This document shows positions 1 through 9,884 of a stretch of 64,000 bases of DNA, one piece after another (position 1 is the stretch's first letter; each line of letters starts with the position of its first letter). The position numbers were made by a program, and so were the translations under genes. This DNA is from Sacculina carcini. Taxonomy: Eukaryota; Arthropoda; Thecostraca; Sacculinidae. The stretch spans positions 8,802,001 to 8,866,000 of the forward strand of contig OU696571.1 of the NCBI GenBank assembly GCA_916048095.2, written 5' to 3'. Under the pieces are notes generated by a model. It was not told the DNA's origin. It was given only the letters and a program-made list of their open reading frames with translations, and did no database searches.

Positions 1-424
1 TCACGTCTCCAGCAAATAAAATGGGATTGACACATGCAGATAAAAGGCGATCAAGTTTGTACCCGAGTGTGGAATTCGTGCACGGAGGAGGTAGATAAAT
101 GCTAAAAATATCGATGCAAACACCGTTGAGAGCGACAGTACAGGCTGCCGCTTGCAGGCCGTCGAATTGAGGCAGAGTTAGCCTTTGTTGCGGCAGCTGC
201 TGACTCACGTACAGCGCCACTCCGCCCTGTCTCCTGCCGGCTCCGTCGTAGTTGCACCTGTACGACGAATAATTGCGCAGTTCAACGTCATATGAGTCGT
301 TATCGCGCAGCCATGTTTCCTGCACTGCTATCACGAGGGGCTGTTTTGACGTAAAGAAGTTCTTTAGTTCGGCCCATCTCGCTATTAACCCTCTACAGTT
401 CCATTGTAGAATTGATAAAACCAT
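1..424 (-). CDS. LINE-A ORF2, N-terminal APE-type endonuclease (partial)
   Basis: The frame is open from an ATG at 424-422 to the window edge and encodes at least 141 residues. It opens with a short hydrophobic strand followed by QWNCRG, the N-terminal signature of the apurinic-type endonuclease of LINE ORF2 proteins; the Asn helps bind the metal. QETWL, carrying the catalytic Glu, follows near residue 38, and GGVALYV near residue 75. The visible part ends at FAGDV, just where the GDFN motif normally begins. In the family this domain nicks target DNA for target-primed reverse transcription. RT and any RNase H lie outside the window. The start was chosen because it lies 35 nt after the ORF1 stop and directly precedes the conserved strand. 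Confidence 0.85.
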   Translation of the reverse strand, partial: MVLSILQWNCRGLIARWAELKNFFTSKQPLVIAVQETWLRDNDSYDVELRNYSSYRCNYDGAGRRQGGVALYVSQQLPQQRLTLPQFDGLQAAACTVALNGVCIDIFSIYLPPPCTNSTLGYKLDRLLSACVNPILFAGDV

Positions 425-459
425 ACCTCAAGTTTTTTTTAAAAATCTGATAAAAATGT

Positions 460-1836
460 TTATGTGTTAGATAAAACAGGGCGCACTGGTGATTCGCGTG
501 TGTTGCGATCGCCAGTGGCGGCGATATTTTCGCGGCTCGGCGGCCGCTCCCCGCACGGCGACTGTTGTCGTCGCCGCGTCACCGTGGTCCACTCGCCTCT
601 ACTGGCGGCGGTTCGTGGCCTCGGTGATTTACTGCGCGAGCGACTCCCCGCGCGTCGTGCCGACCAGCAGCGCCGTGTAGGCAGCTTGCGGTTGCTCGAG
701 TTATACTGGTGGTGATGTGGTGGCGATGCACGGTGATGAGAAGATGAATGTTCTGGAAGACGGCTAGTTTGTGACGATCTCACAATTTTCCTCTGACTTA
801 CGAAGTCGATTTTGGAAGCACTGGACTCGACCGGGTCAGTCTGAGTGGCAACACAGTGCATCTGTTTGGTTGCTGTCGTAGCTGCATATGATTTTTGATT
901 GTTGAGTTGTCTCGTGTTGAAGATATTTCTTGCTTCTTTGTAGGATACGTCTCTGGCGACTTTGATGGCACAGATTTCTTTTTCATTCTTCCATTGCTCG
1001 CATTTGTTGCTTGATGCATTGTGGTCATTGTTTCCACAGTTGACGCATTTTTGCGGAGCGGTACAATCGGAGTCACCGTGATCTGGCTGGCCGCATTTGA
1101 CACACGCTGCTTCTTGTCTGCAGTTCTTGGTGCCGTGCCCGAAGCGCTGACACCGAAAGCACCTCAATGGGTTCGGTATGAATGGTCGCACTTCGTATCT
1201 CAGGTAGCCAGCTCTCACGTGAGTTAGAGCCGTCGTCGTTGGGAATGTAAGTACCAGCAGTGCTGTTGGAAGCCGCACACCGTTTCTGACCGACGTCATA
1301 CGTCGGACCTCGGAGACGCCCTCTCCAGCAAATCCTCTTGTCACCTCTTGATCTTCGACGTGTCGTAGTTCTGGGGCATAAATTGTGCCTTTACTCGTGT
1401 TTCTGCTGTTATGCAGCGACACGGAGACTGAGCGTTCACAGAACTTGGTCATCTTCAGCAGAGTTTTCGTTTGTTTCTCGTTGTTTGTTTTGACAATACA
1501 TGAACCGTCTTGTGGTGTTTCAACTTTTATTTTTTCTACTGCCGCACCAAATTTGCCCTTCAACTCAGCATGGATCCAGAACGGACCCAGTCGGCCGAAG
1601 TGGTGGTGGCCCTCGGTAGGCGTGAGTACAACGTATGAACCATTCGGGTCGGTACCTTGCGTTCTCTCAAAGCATTGTGTCTGATCTTTTTCCGTATTCG
1701 TGCCATTTGGTCGGTTGTCCTGTGACGGTGGGCCTGATGTGGTTGATATTGATGATGATGAGATGGAGGTTTTCCTAGGGGAACCCGGGGTCGCAGGTGG
1801 TCTATCTTTTCTGCGTTTTCTTTTCCTCCCCGTCAT
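460..1836 (-). CDS. LINE-A ORF1, gag-like RNA-binding protein
   Basis: An intact 458-codon frame. The N-terminus is basic (TGRKRKRRK, a plausible nuclear-localisation stretch). The middle resembles the folded region of jockey/I ORF1 proteins. Three consecutive zinc knuckles follow at about residues 232-290: CFRCQRFGHGTKNC, CVKCGQPDHGDSDC and CVNCGNNDHNASSNKC. The C-terminal third is Ser/Arg-rich. In the family this protein coats LINE RNA and chaperones nucleic acid during insertion. The ATG at 1836 follows a leader with several minus-strand stops, and ORF2 starts 35 nt after the stop. The knuckles are diagnostic; the N-terminal fold is inferred from context. Confidence 0.85.
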   Translation of the reverse strand: MTGRKRKRRKDRPPATPGSPRKTSISSSSISTTSGPPSQDNRPNGTNTEKDQTQCFERTQGTDPNGSYVVLTPTEGHHHFGRLGPFWIHAELKGKFGAAVEKIKVETPQDGSCIVKTNNEKQTKTLLKMTKFCERSVSVSLHNSRNTSKGTIYAPELRHVEDQEVTRGFAGEGVSEVRRMTSVRNGVRLPTALLVLTFPTTTALTHVRAGYLRYEVRPFIPNPLRCFRCQRFGHGTKNCRQEAACVKCGQPDHGDSDCTAPQKCVNCGNNDHNASSNKCEQWKNEKEICAIKVARDVSYKEARNIFNTRQLNNQKSYAATTATKQMHCVATQTDPVESSASKIDFVSQRKIVRSSQTSRLPEHSSSHHRASPPHHHQYNSSNRKLPTRRCWSARRAGSRSRSKSPRPRTAASRGEWTTVTRRRQQSPCGERPPSRENIAATGDRNTRESPVRPVLSNT

Positions 1837-2090
1837 CTCCCTTTGGTGTGGTCAGTACTTGATAAAATAAAATAAAAAACCAAAAAAGGACAAAAAAAAT
1901 TACAAAAACAAATAGGACCAAGACAAGAGAAGAGAACAAAATTAGAATGATACTCCGCAGGAAAATATAAAGAACAGATCTGATTGATGTCGGATTTGAC
2001 TACTCGGTGAGCTGTACAAACAACCACAATGAGGTCACAAAGGAGTCAAGGAGTGAGTGGTGGTGTGACGGTGTGACGGCCCAAGATGCG

Positions 2091-2270
2091 ACCTCAGATC
2101 AGATCAGATGAAAAGTTGAGGGTTAGCCTTTGCAACGGCCCCTCTTCGCTCATATTTGTATCACTTAATAGCAATATGTTCGTCCTGTTCGTCCGTTCCG
2201 TGTTTCTATTCTGTTTTTATTCCATTCTCCCTTTTCTTCCTCCTTTTCCAAAAACCATACAACCCCTCTC
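2091..2270. other. Unassigned spacer between LINE-A and Rep1
   Basis: About 180 bp with no coding signal. It lies between two direct copies of GGCCCAAGATGCGAC (near 2079 and 2273), which could be a duplicated target or the ends of an old insertion. The pyrimidine-rich middle matches nothing else I noticed in the window. Confidence 0.4.
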
Positions 2271-2363
2271 TGGCCCAAGATGCGACAGCGACGCTTACGA
2301 CGCGTTTAAGGCATTCAATGCCTTCACCGAATATTTATTCCTTCACTGAAACTTGTAAGGTCT
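2271..2363 (+). repeat. Rep1 copy 1, left part
   Basis: This is the start of an unclassified dispersed repeat whose core is the palindromic AAGGCATTCAATGCCTT, followed by CTTCACTGAA spacers. Gypsy-1 interrupts the copy after GTCT; the remainder resumes at 7165. Other copies lie at 7331-7640, 24055-24400 and 28079-28322 with 57676-57775. No coding capacity is seen. Confidence 0.7.
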
Positions 2364-2504
2364 TGTTACGTGGTATATACTTAATCAAGGAGACAACAGA
2401 CAACCAGAAAGTGCGAACAGTGTATTCTTCAGCTCTCCCTCACGTTGACTCCCAAAGCGGCGCGCTTCACACACAAACTCCACAAAGTTGCCAATCACGT
2501 AACA
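2364..2504 (-). repeat. Gypsy-1 3' LTR
   Basis: 141 bp, with inverted ends TGTTACGTG/CACGTAACA. It matches the copy at 7024-7164 without a visible difference, which suggests recent insertion or gene conversion. Confidence 0.92.
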
Positions 2505-2515
2505 TCTCCCCTGTT
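2505..2515 (-). promoter_or_regulatory. Gypsy-1 polypurine tract
   Basis: On the minus strand, AACAGGGGAGA abuts the 3' LTR. This is the expected position and composition for the plus-strand primer. Confidence 0.8.
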
Positions 2516-2651
2516 TTTAAATAGGAACAGTGATCGGCAGAACAATATAAACACAAACAAAACGCACATCACTAGCCACACTCAAAACTCACTTATACAG
2601 CAAAAAGCAACAACGTATACACATCGACGCATCTGGAACACTAGTGTGTCG

Positions 2652-3733
2652 TTAAACATCATCACGGTACCGCACTGGTATTTTGATTACCCTGCCGCAC
2701 CGCGTCTTCACAGGCGACACGGCATGACTGTCACTGTCAGCCTGTTCATCCTTCGCCACGCCGTTATCACGACCATGCTTATTTGTCGGTCTTTCTGGCG
2801 ATGTTGAGTCCTTGTCAGGCGACGTTGTCTTCTCCGGAGTACCAGGCTCTCTGGCTGGTGTAGCTCGGAGGAACCGGCGGTTGCGACGGTAGGTTCTGCC
2901 CTCCGTAGTCCGCACCACGTAGTCTCTCGATGACGTCTTGGCGGTCACCTCGGCCGGCTGCCACTGTTTACCTCCGTCTATCGGTTGAACATGAACTCGC
3001 TCACCGACTGAAATGGGCGGCAGCCTATGCCGTCCAATGTAGCGCTCAGCTCTCTGGCTGGTGTAGCTCGGAGGAACCGGCGGTTGCGACGGTAGGTTCT
3101 GCCCTCCGTAGTCCGCACCACGTAGTCTCTCGATGACGTCTTGGCGGTCACCTCGGCCGGCTGCCACTGTTTACCTCCGTCTATCGGTTGAACATGAACT
3201 CGCTCACCGACTGAAATGGGCGGCAGCCTATGCCGTCCAATGTAGCGCTCAGCCCAGATCTGCTTCTTCGTCTCGACCTGCTGCTTCACTTGCTCGCCAC
3301 TTATAACTTGAGGGGCAAGACGAGACGGGTGAGTCGGAACAACAGTCCTCGTTCGACGACCCAGTAGGCGTTGTGCTGGACTCAGGTTCACTCCTTCTTG
3401 CGGTGTGTTTCTCAAGTTCAGCAGTCCTATATATGGATCCTCATTCGCAGAATGACATCTCGTCATTACGCGTTTAACAACCTTCACTGCTGCCTCGGCA
3501 ACTCCGTTAGACTGTGAGTTACCCGGAGACGAAGTCACGTGAGCAAAGTCCCACTTTTTGGCAAAATCTTTGAACATTCGGCTAGTGTACTGCGTGCCAT
3601 TGTCGGACACCACGGCATCTGGTATGCCATATCTAGCAAAATGCTGCTTCAGCTTGTGGATAACGTTCTTCGACGTCGGCTCAGGTAAGAAATCCACCTC
3701 TGCATACTGACTGTAATAATCAACAGTAACCAA
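2652..3733 (-). pseudogene. Gypsy-1 integrase core and C-terminus, split by a tandem duplication
   Basis: This segment continues the Gypsy-1 polyprotein after an in-frame stop at 3734-3736. It begins VTVDYYSQYAEVDF in the integrase core, carries VVSDNGTQYTS with the second catalytic Asp, and GVAEAAVKVV with the catalytic Glu of the DDE triad. A 203-bp tandem duplication (2847-3252) repeats the region containing ERYIGRHRLPPISVGERV. Because 203 is not a multiple of three, the frame is lost at the junction. The natural C-terminus, ending near VRYRDDV at 2652, is in another frame and can only be read from the second repeat unit. Confidence 0.85.
2847..3252. repeat. 203-bp tandem duplication inside the Gypsy-1 integrase
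   Basis: Two adjacent units, about 2847-3049 and 3050-3252, both run from CTCTCTGGCTGG to TGTAGCGCTCAG and look identical. The unit length shifts the reading frame. The identity suggests a very recent event or an assembly artefact. Confidence 0.88.
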
Positions 3734-4486
3734 TTATTCTCGACTTCTGAATGTGAACAAATCAGTGGCAACTTTCTCCCATGCTCGCCCAGGTACAGAA
3801 TGACATATCAACGGTTCTTTGTGGTTGCTCACCGAATCACTTGCACATATGTCACAAGATTCCACATACTGTCGGATATCACTCGACATTCCTGGCCAAA
3901 AAATCACATCTCTCGCTCGTCGTAAACACGAGTTTACACCCCCATGACCTGCATGCACTCTTTGCATCATTTCTCGACGCATCGACTGAGGTATGATCAC
4001 TCTATCACCTCTGAGTAAAATACCATCTTGAGCTACAACCTCATCTCTGCAGTGGTAGTACGGCAGTGCTTCAACAGGAACAGATGTCTTCTCATCTGGC
4101 CAACCGGACATAACTACTCGTTGAAGAGCCATAAGACTGCCATCTTGACTAGTCGCATCTCGAACAACAGCCAACCGCTCCGGCTTGAACGGTGTGATGC
4201 TCAAGTTGTGTAGATGTTCTTCATCTGTAGTCTCCTCGGTCGAATCGGGTGCCCGAGACAATGCATCCGCCAATGGTAAGTCAGCACCACGGCGATAGTT
4301 CAGCTTCACGTCGTAATTCTGGATCACCAACAGCATAGACTGGAGACGTCTCGATGCCAAGTTTACCGGCTTGCTCGTTATGCTGACAAGTGGTTTGTGG
4401 TCGGTAATAACCACCACAGGACGTCCAAAGGTGTAGTGATGAAATTTCTCGAGACCGAATTTCACCGCTAACAACTCCTTCTCGAT
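3734..4486 (-). pseudogene. Gypsy-1 RNase H and integrase N-terminal segment
   Basis: This follows the stop at 4487-4489 in the same frame and ends at the TAA at 3734-3736. It opens with IEKELLAVKFGLEKF, the typical gypsy RNase H helix after the ERNYAQ motif, then TDHKPLV. The integrase zinc-binding module follows: HAGHGGVNSCLRRARDV with the His pair, and CDICASD with the Cys pair. It reaches ATDLF, the first catalytic Asp. Both flanking stops lie inside otherwise well-preserved homology, so they are lesions within one ORF rather than gene boundaries. Confidence 0.85.
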
Positions 4487-6817
4487 CTACGCGTAGTTTC
4501 TCTCCGCTGCTGTCATTGCACGACTTGCAAACGCAATTGGTTTGCCTTCTTGCAGCAGAGCACTTCCTAGACCATAGCTGCTGGCATCGTTTTCTAGCAC
4601 GAGTTTCTTGCTGGGGTCATACAGTGTCAAACAGGAATCACTCACAATCATATTCTTGATTGTCTCAAATGCTTTTTGTTGCACATCTGACCAGTTCCAC
4701 GGAACATCTTTTCTGGTCAGGTTTACCATCGGATGAATTATGTCAGAGCACTGGGGCAAATATCTCGATAGATAATTCACCATACCGAGGAATCTTCTCA
4801 GTTCAGGCAATGACTCAGGAACAGGATATTCTGAAATGGCCTTCACTTTCTCTGGATCTCTTCGCAGTCCGTCTTTGGAAATCACATGACCCATAAAGGT
4901 TATGTGATCAGATCGTAGAATCATTTTCTCTCGGTTCAGCTGCAGTTTTTTCTCGCGGCATCTCTGCATAAACGCTTGTAGTCGTTGATCATGTTCCGCT
5001 GTATCTTTGCCGTGCACGATCACATCGTCGGCGATGCAGACTACTCCATCCAGTCCAGATAGCGATTCGAGGAGTTTTTTCTGGAATATCTCAGCAGCTA
5101 CTGACAATCCAAATGGTAACCGAAGCCATCGGTACCTCCCACAACACGTTTGAAACGTTGTCAGTACGCTTGATTGTTCATCGAGAACCACATGCCAGTA
5201 GCCAGAGGCTAAATCTGCTTTTGTGAACACTTTCGACATTGACATCTCATGAAGAGTCTCTTCTAGGACCGGCATCGTGAAGCGTTCTCTTACCAGTGCT
5301 TCATTCAGGTCCCTTGGGTCAATGCAGATTCGTACAGACCCGTCCTTTTTCTTGGTACACACCATCTGACTCACCCAGTCAGTGGGCTGTGTCACTGGAA
5401 CAATTACACCTAGTTGCGTCAATCTGTCCAACTCATTCTTCAACAGTGGTCGCACAGATATAGGCACTCTTCTGTCCGGCATCACTGTTGGCTTGACGTC
5501 TGCTTTCAATTTCAGATGATGAACACCCGGCAGTGTTCCCAGTGAGCCGTTCATCACGTCACTGTAACCTGACATCTCCACCTTATTCACTCGAACAAAA
5601 TTCTCTTGCTGCACTTTCACAAGTCCCATTTGAACGCTTGCATTCAGGCCCAGCAGTGGAGTACGGTTTCCTTTGCACACAATAAACTCCACAGACCACT
5701 TCTTCCCATCCTTGGGGTTTCGCACGTTCGTTCTTGTGACGCCTATGGGATTCACATGTCCATCGTCCCATGTTTTCAGAACAGTTGTCGTTGGTGCAAT
5801 CTTGTCTGTCTTGACGTATCTGACAGGCAGCACATTGATACTCGACCCGGTGTCAATCTGAAAATTCACCGTCATTTTGTTCACGATCATCTGGCACTTT
5901 ACCTCTTTTCGGTCTACGTTCTCACGTGACATAGCGTTCACACATTCTGCATCTGATGAGTTACTTTTCACGTTGTTTACTCTCTTGGCGTGCTTCCCGC
6001 CTGCTCTCTGCCCCGCTCGGCACATGCTAGCACAATGGTTCAACTTTCCACATTTTCTGCACTGCTTCTTGTAGGCTGGACACGACTCTTTGTTCATACG
6101 GTGACTTCTACCGCAAAAATTGCAGCTGGCTGTGTGTCGGGTACCACTCGCCACGCTGCCTTGTGACCCTTTCGCCACGCGGTTCACTGTCTCTGGATAA
6201 ATTTTCCGAGTCTTCGCTGTCGCATTCTCGTATGCCCTGCACTCATCAATACAGGCATGCAGTGTTATGTTACGCACTTTCAACAGACTCGTTCGGAGCT
6301 GATTATCTCGAACACCAAGAACTATTCGGTCTCTTAGTACTGAATCAACGCACTCTCCACAGAAATCACACGTTTTCAGCATCACTCTGAGATCTGCAAG
6401 GAAACTGTCAAAAGTTTCATCTTCTTTCTGCTCTCTCCCGTGAAATATATATCGCTCGAAAGTGACATTGACTTCACCAACTGAGAAACTGTGAAATTTA
6501 GCAATGATTTCACTCACCGTGCGCTCAGTCTCGTCTGTATCAAATCCAAATCCATTGTACGTCCTCAGGGCGTCGTCAGACAGGCAGTTCAAAAACATCG
6601 CCACCTGCACCTGCATTGGTTGCGTACTCATACCTGAAAGTACGTAGTACGAGGACCATCGCTGATGGAAAATCTTCCAGCTCTCAGCAGGGTTGTCTCC
6701 TGGCGTGAATCTCTCTGGCGGCCTCACACCCGAAATCGCGGCGTGCCTCACCACCGACTCACTTTGACTCAAATTGTTGTTTGATACACTGTCCATACTG
6801 TTTCTATGACAGATCAC
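4487..6817 (-). CDS. Gypsy-1 gag-protease-reverse transcriptase (ends at a premature stop)
   Basis: A 776-codon frame; an internal ATG (MDSVSNN) a few codons in may be the real start. The gag region at about residues 1-220 resembles mag-type gag. Two zinc knuckles follow ([29 protein letters not shown]). The aspartic protease has [11 protein letters not shown] near residue 315. RT carries [18 protein letters not shown] and the catalytic box [10 protein letters not shown] near residue 610, then the RNase H start [11 protein letters not shown]. Gag and pol share one frame, so no frameshift is needed. The frame ends in TAG after ERNYA, inside a conserved RNase H motif, so full-length translation would need readthrough. 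Confidence 0.88.
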   Translation of the reverse strand: MICHRNSMDSVSNNNLSQSESVVRHAAISGVRPPERFTPGDNPAESWKIFHQRWSSYYVLSGMSTQPMQVQVAMFLNCLSDDALRTYNGFGFDTDETERTVSEIIAKFHSFSVGEVNVTFERYIFHGREQKEDETFDSFLADLRVMLKTCDFCGECVDSVLRDRIVLGVRDNQLRTSLLKVRNITLHACIDECRAYENATAKTRKIYPETVNRVAKGSQGSVASGTRHTASCNFCGRSHRMNKESCPAYKKQCRKCGKLNHCASMCRAGQRAGGKHAKRVNNVKSNSSDAECVNAMSRENVDRKEVKCQMIVNKMTVNFQIDTGSSINVLPVRYVKTDKIAPTTTVLKTWDDGHVNPIGVTRTNVRNPKDGKKWSVEFIVCKGNRTPLLGLNASVQMGLVKVQQENFVRVNKVEMSGYSDVMNGSLGTLPGVHHLKLKADVKPTVMPDRRVPISVRPLLKNELDRLTQLGVIVPVTQPTDWVSQMVCTKKKDGSVRICIDPRDLNEALVRERFTMPVLEETLHEMSMSKVFTKADLASGYWHVVLDEQSSVLTTFQTCCGRYRWLRLPFGLSVAAEIFQKKLLESLSGLDGVVCIADDVIVHGKDTAEHDQRLQAFMQRCREKKLQLNREKMILRSDHITFMGHVISKDGLRRDPEKVKAISEYPVPESLPELRRFLGMVNYLSRYLPQCSDIIHPMVNLTRKDVPWNWSDVQQKAFETIKNMIVSDSCLTLYDPSKKLVLENDASSYGLGSALLQEGKPIAFASRAMTAAERNYA

Positions 6818-7003
6818 AACTCCAAATCAAAATTCGATCAGAAATGCACAAAATGAAATCCCAAAATTCAACTGTATCAAGGTTGAAATACGTTCACTAC
6901 GCTGCGAACATGAGATGAATTCAACGCGGACAAAACTGACTCAACTGATGAAAAAAAACTCAATTTCAGTAGAAAAATCAATCCACAAAAATTACAATCA
7001 TCA

Positions 7004-7023
7004 GGATCTCACCACTGCCACCA
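7004..7023 (-). promoter_or_regulatory. Gypsy-1 primer-binding site (conventional tRNA 3' end)
   Basis: Directly after the 5' LTR on the minus strand comes TGGTGGCAGTGGTGAGAT, the usual TGG start complementary to a CCA-ended tRNA. The paired tRNA would end CACCACTGCCACCA, which resembles a tRNA-Leu acceptor end. The tRNA identity is from memory and uncertain. Confidence 0.7.
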
Positions 7024-7164
7024 TGTTACGTGGTATATACTTAATCAAGGAGACAACAGACAACCAGAAAGTGCGAACAGTGTATTCTTCAGCTCTCCCT
7101 CACGTTGACTCCCAAAGCGGCGCGCTTCACACACAAACTCCACAAAGTTGCCAATCACGTAACA
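7024..7164 (-). repeat. Gypsy-1 5' LTR
   Basis: 141 bp, identical by eye to 2364-2504, and followed by the target duplication GTCT. Confidence 0.92.
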
Positions 7165-7330
7165 GTCTGTTATTATCTGTTATGAAATTGCATTTGTTGT
7201 TTGAATGGTCTCTTGCTGTCATATTCTGAGTTCACATTGATTTAATACGTCTTATTGGGGCCTTTGTTAGTTAACTTTTACTTTAGTAATATAACTTTTA
7301 TTATTACCGCATCTTGGGCCGTCACAACGG
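7165..7330 (+). repeat. Rep1 copy 1, right part
   Basis: The continuation of the copy split by Gypsy-1. GTTATTATCTGTTATGAAAT aligns with the uninterrupted copy at about 7418. Near its end is CGCATCTTGGGCCGTCAC, the inverse of a string at about 2075-2092. Confidence 0.65.
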
Positions 7331-7640
7331 AACGGATGGCGACCTGACGTTTGCGACGCGTTTAAGGCATTCAATGCCTTCACTGAACATTAATTCCTTC
7401 ACTGAAACGTGTAGGGTTTGTTATTATCTGTTATGAAATTGCATTTGTTGTTTGAATAGTTTCTTGCTATCATATTCTAAGTTCACATTGATTTAATAAG
7501 TCTTATTGGGGCCTTTATTTACTTGAGTGCTTATTCTGGTGTCTGATTTTCGTTGCAGTGGAAGTTGTAAGGACCAATTCCATTGTTTTGTTGTGGGAAT
7601 GGATAAGTGATATTTGTCTTTGTGTACAATGTTATTAATC
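7331..7640 (+). repeat. Rep1 copy 2
   Basis: An uninterrupted Rep1 copy. It runs from the CGGATGGCGACCTG region through the AAGGCATTCAATGCCTT palindrome and the TTCACTGAA spacers to the CCATTGTTTTGTTGTGGGAA box. It has no ORF. Confidence 0.65.
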
Positions 7641-7671
7641 AGTGAGTAATGTCTTAGTAATATAACTTTTG

Positions 7672-7829
7672 AGAACCTTCTACGGTCCTCGATTATATAA
7701 CTCGCTCCCTTCTCATATCACCTCCTCGCTCACGTATCAATCTTTTACCTCTTCTCTACGTAAACATCTTGTGGAAATTTCCTTTGATCCCGTGACTCAT
7801 TCCTTGACTCCTTTTGCCTCTCTCTGATA
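7672..7829 (+). pseudogene. CR1-a: C-terminal fragment of a CR1/L2-type LINE ORF2
   Basis: Frame-by-frame translation gives FYGPRLYNSLPSHITSS and ends in EISFDPVTHSLTPFASL before a TGA. The complete LINE CR1-c ends in nearly the same words (FYGPRIYNSLPPHITSS, EISFDPITHSLTPFASL). Only about 52 residues remain, a 5'-truncated copy typical of target-primed reverse transcription. The following 7830-8170 is probably its 3' UTR. It is too short to stand out by length alone. Confidence 0.75.
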
Positions 7830-8181
7830 TGTGTGTGGGCGCGAATGCATGTATGTTTGTGTTTACCTATGTTTTAGTCTAATTATGTTTATTGTTCTCT
7901 GTTATTGTGTTCTTCAATCACCCTTCAATGTGTTCTTCTCATTGTGTTGTGGTGATATGCTTTATACTCTAAGTTTCTAAGTACTTCTCTAAGTTTGTTA
8001 TTCTTCTTTATATCAGTTGTGCACCAGTTGTAGCGTGGTACGTTCTGATTATTGTTCTCTTGTTCGGTTGTTTGATCTTTTTATTGTTTGCTAATTGTTT
8101 GTTTATATTTTACAGATCTGTTATCATTTAGTTGTGCAAAATGTTGAATAAAGCCTGAGCTGTGATATCGTGTAATCTTCG
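7830..8181 (+). other. Probable CR1-a 3' UTR, boundary to Gypsy-3 unresolved
   Basis: T-rich non-coding DNA with an AATAAA at about 8149. Part may instead be the LTR of Gypsy-3, whose gag starts at 8217, but the second LTR is absent so this cannot be settled. Confidence 0.4.
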
Positions 8182-8216
8182 TTGGAACACAACAATTTAT
8201 TCAACATTCACATCAG

Positions 8217-9591
8217 TATGGACAAATTACTCAAACCAGAACGCTTTGATGTCGAACCAAGCGAAACAGATGCGTCAAAACAATGGACTCACTGGCTAAA
8301 GACATTCAAGAATTTTCTTTCTGCTGTTCAGCCTACCAGTAACACCAGTGTAGACAAGCTCAACTTGCTGGTCAATTAAGTCAGTGCTAGCGTCTATGAG
8401 CACATTACTGACTGCAAGACCTTCGATGGGGCTATAGAGCTTCTGGAGTCGCTGTATGTGCAGCCCAAAAGTCAGATATATTCGCGTCATGTTCTAGCTA
8501 CAAGAAGACAGCGAGAAAACGAGAGTTTGGAACAATTCCTTCAGTCGCTCAAGCTGTTGGCGAAAGATTGCGACTTCAAAACTGTCACTGCAGATACTCA
8601 TCGAGACGAGTATATTCGTGATGCCTTCATCAATGGGCTTTCTTCAGGTGCTGTTCGACAAAGATTGCTGGAGAACTCAACACTCGACCTCAAAACTGCG
8701 TTCCAGCAAGCGCGGACACTCACTTTGGCTCACAAGCACGCAGAGTCTTTTGCTCCGAACGCCTATGTTGCGGCTGCTGCTTGTGATGTTCAACTTTCAT
8801 CTGAACCAGAGTCCTCTCTTGCTGCACTGCAGTCAACACAGGCCGCGGCTCTTCCAGGAAACAGACACGATAAGTGCTTCTTCTGTGGACTCAAGAGACA
8901 TCCAAGGAAAAATTGTTCGGCCAGGGAGGCTGTCTGTCACACTTGCGGGAAAAAGGGACACTTCGCGAAGGTGTGCAGATCAGCCAGCTCGGCCACAGCT
9001 GCAGCGACTTCTCGCGCGGCGGCCGTCACTTCTGCTGCCGCTCCAGTTAATCTATCTAAATCTATTATTGATGTTACGGTTGACGGTGTTCCTGCTAAAG
9101 CGCTCATTGATACCGGCAGTTCGGAAAGCTTTTTGGATGCGCGCTTTGCAAGAGTGAATAATCTGAAGCAATCCCCCAGTCGTGGCGTGGTTACTTTGGC
9201 CTCTAGTTCAAATTGTTCACAAATTTTGGGCGTTGTTCATTCAAATTTGGTGTGTTCTGGACAATTGTACTGTGATGTTAAACTTTCCGTTATATATAAT
9301 CTATGTTGTGATATCATTCTAGGTCACGATTTTTTGGGGCTCCATTCTCATTTGGTAATGAAATTGGGTGGAGAAAAACAAAAACTGAGAGTGTGTGCAT
9401 TAGCTGCTGCTGATATTCCACCTGTTTCGATTTTTCATAATTTATCCCCTGATTGCAAGCCAGTTGCTACGAAATCGCGCAAATATTCTGATTCTGAACA
9501 AGCATTCATCAAGGAAGAAGTTCAGCGCATGTTAAAGGAAGGAATAATCGAGCCCAGCAAATCTCCGTGGCGAGCTCAGGTCCTTGTTGTT
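8217..9591 (+). pseudogene. Gypsy-3 gag-protease fragment
   Basis: A gag-pro frame starting MDKLLKPERFDVEP at 8217. A TAA at 8377-8379 interrupts it in frame after NLLVN, within gag homology that continues directly after the stop. Downstream are two knuckles (CFFCGLKRHPRKNC, CHTCGKKGHFAKVC), a protease with ALIDTGSSESF at about 9100-9130, and the first RT residues (EGIIEPSKSPWRAQ). The frame then runs into the truncated 5' LTR of TRIM-A at about 9592. RT, RNase H, integrase and both LTRs are missing. Gag matches the mag-like gypsy type. Confidence 0.82.
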
Positions 9592-9872
9592 TCGGTGTTT
9601 GCGTTGTTTGGTGATGTGTTTGTATGCATGCGTTTCATGAAGTGTGCATGCCCCGCGGCGGCGAGCGAGTGACCGGCTCGCCGCTGATTGGTTGTGGCGG
9701 TGTGCGTGAGGACTGTGCGTGTGTGTGTCCGTTTGTGCTCCCGTGTGTCACGGTGTGAGCTGGAGTCGTGTTTGTGGTGCGATCGGAGTGTGACGTCTTG
9801 TAGGCGCGCGTGGGGCGGTGATGCCCACGCGCGCCTGTCTGTAATATAATTTACATTTTTGTTTTTGCTACA
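9592..9872 (+). repeat. TRIM-A 5' LTR (5'-truncated)
   Basis: It matches the last two thirds of the LTR at 10553-10931 and ends GCTACA. It contains the inverted repeat AGGCGCGCGTGGG (9802-9836), whose end lies 36 nt before the LTR end. Confidence 0.82.
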
Positions 9873-9884
9873 AGCTATTTCGGC
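9873..9884 (+). promoter_or_regulatory. TRIM-A primer site complementary to the tRNA-Phe 5' end
   Basis: AGCTATTTCGGC abuts the LTR end. It is the reverse complement of GCCGAAATAGCT, nucleotides 1-12 of animal tRNA-Phe (recalled sequence). The role is inferred from position and recurrence in other elements of this window. Confidence 0.7.

Larger units (their letters stand above)
1..2090 (-). mobile_element. LINE-A, I/jockey-type non-LTR retrotransposon (5' part)
   Basis: A minus-strand LINE holds a 5' UTR (about 1837-2090), ORF1 (460-1836) and the first 141 codons of ORF2 (1-424); the rest lies beyond the left edge. The order gag-like ORF1, then an APE-type endonuclease ORF2 after 35 nt, is that of the I/jockey group. 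The 5' boundary is approximate and rests on the loss of recognisable structure near the repeated GGCCCAAGATGCG string at about 2079. Both ORFs are open as far as seen, so the copy may be young. Confidence 0.8.
2364..7164 (-). mobile_element. Gypsy-1, Ty3/gypsy LTR retrotransposon (complete structure, broken ORF)
   Basis: A 4,801-bp element in minus orientation with short 141-bp LTRs (TGTTACGTG to CACGTAACA) that look identical by eye. A 4-bp target duplication, GTCT (2360-2363 and 7165-7168), flanks it, and removing the element rejoins the two halves of Rep1. It holds one gag-protease-RT-RNase H-integrase frame, a primer site and a polypurine tract. The domain order places it in Ty3/gypsy; a mag-like lineage is my guess. 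Coding is broken by two in-frame stops and a 203-bp tandem duplication. Confidence 0.92.

Noticed and set aside
8182..8216. Start of Gypsy-3 gag at 8182
   Set aside because: Gag homology begins at MDKLLKPERF (8217); the upstream residues look like leader.
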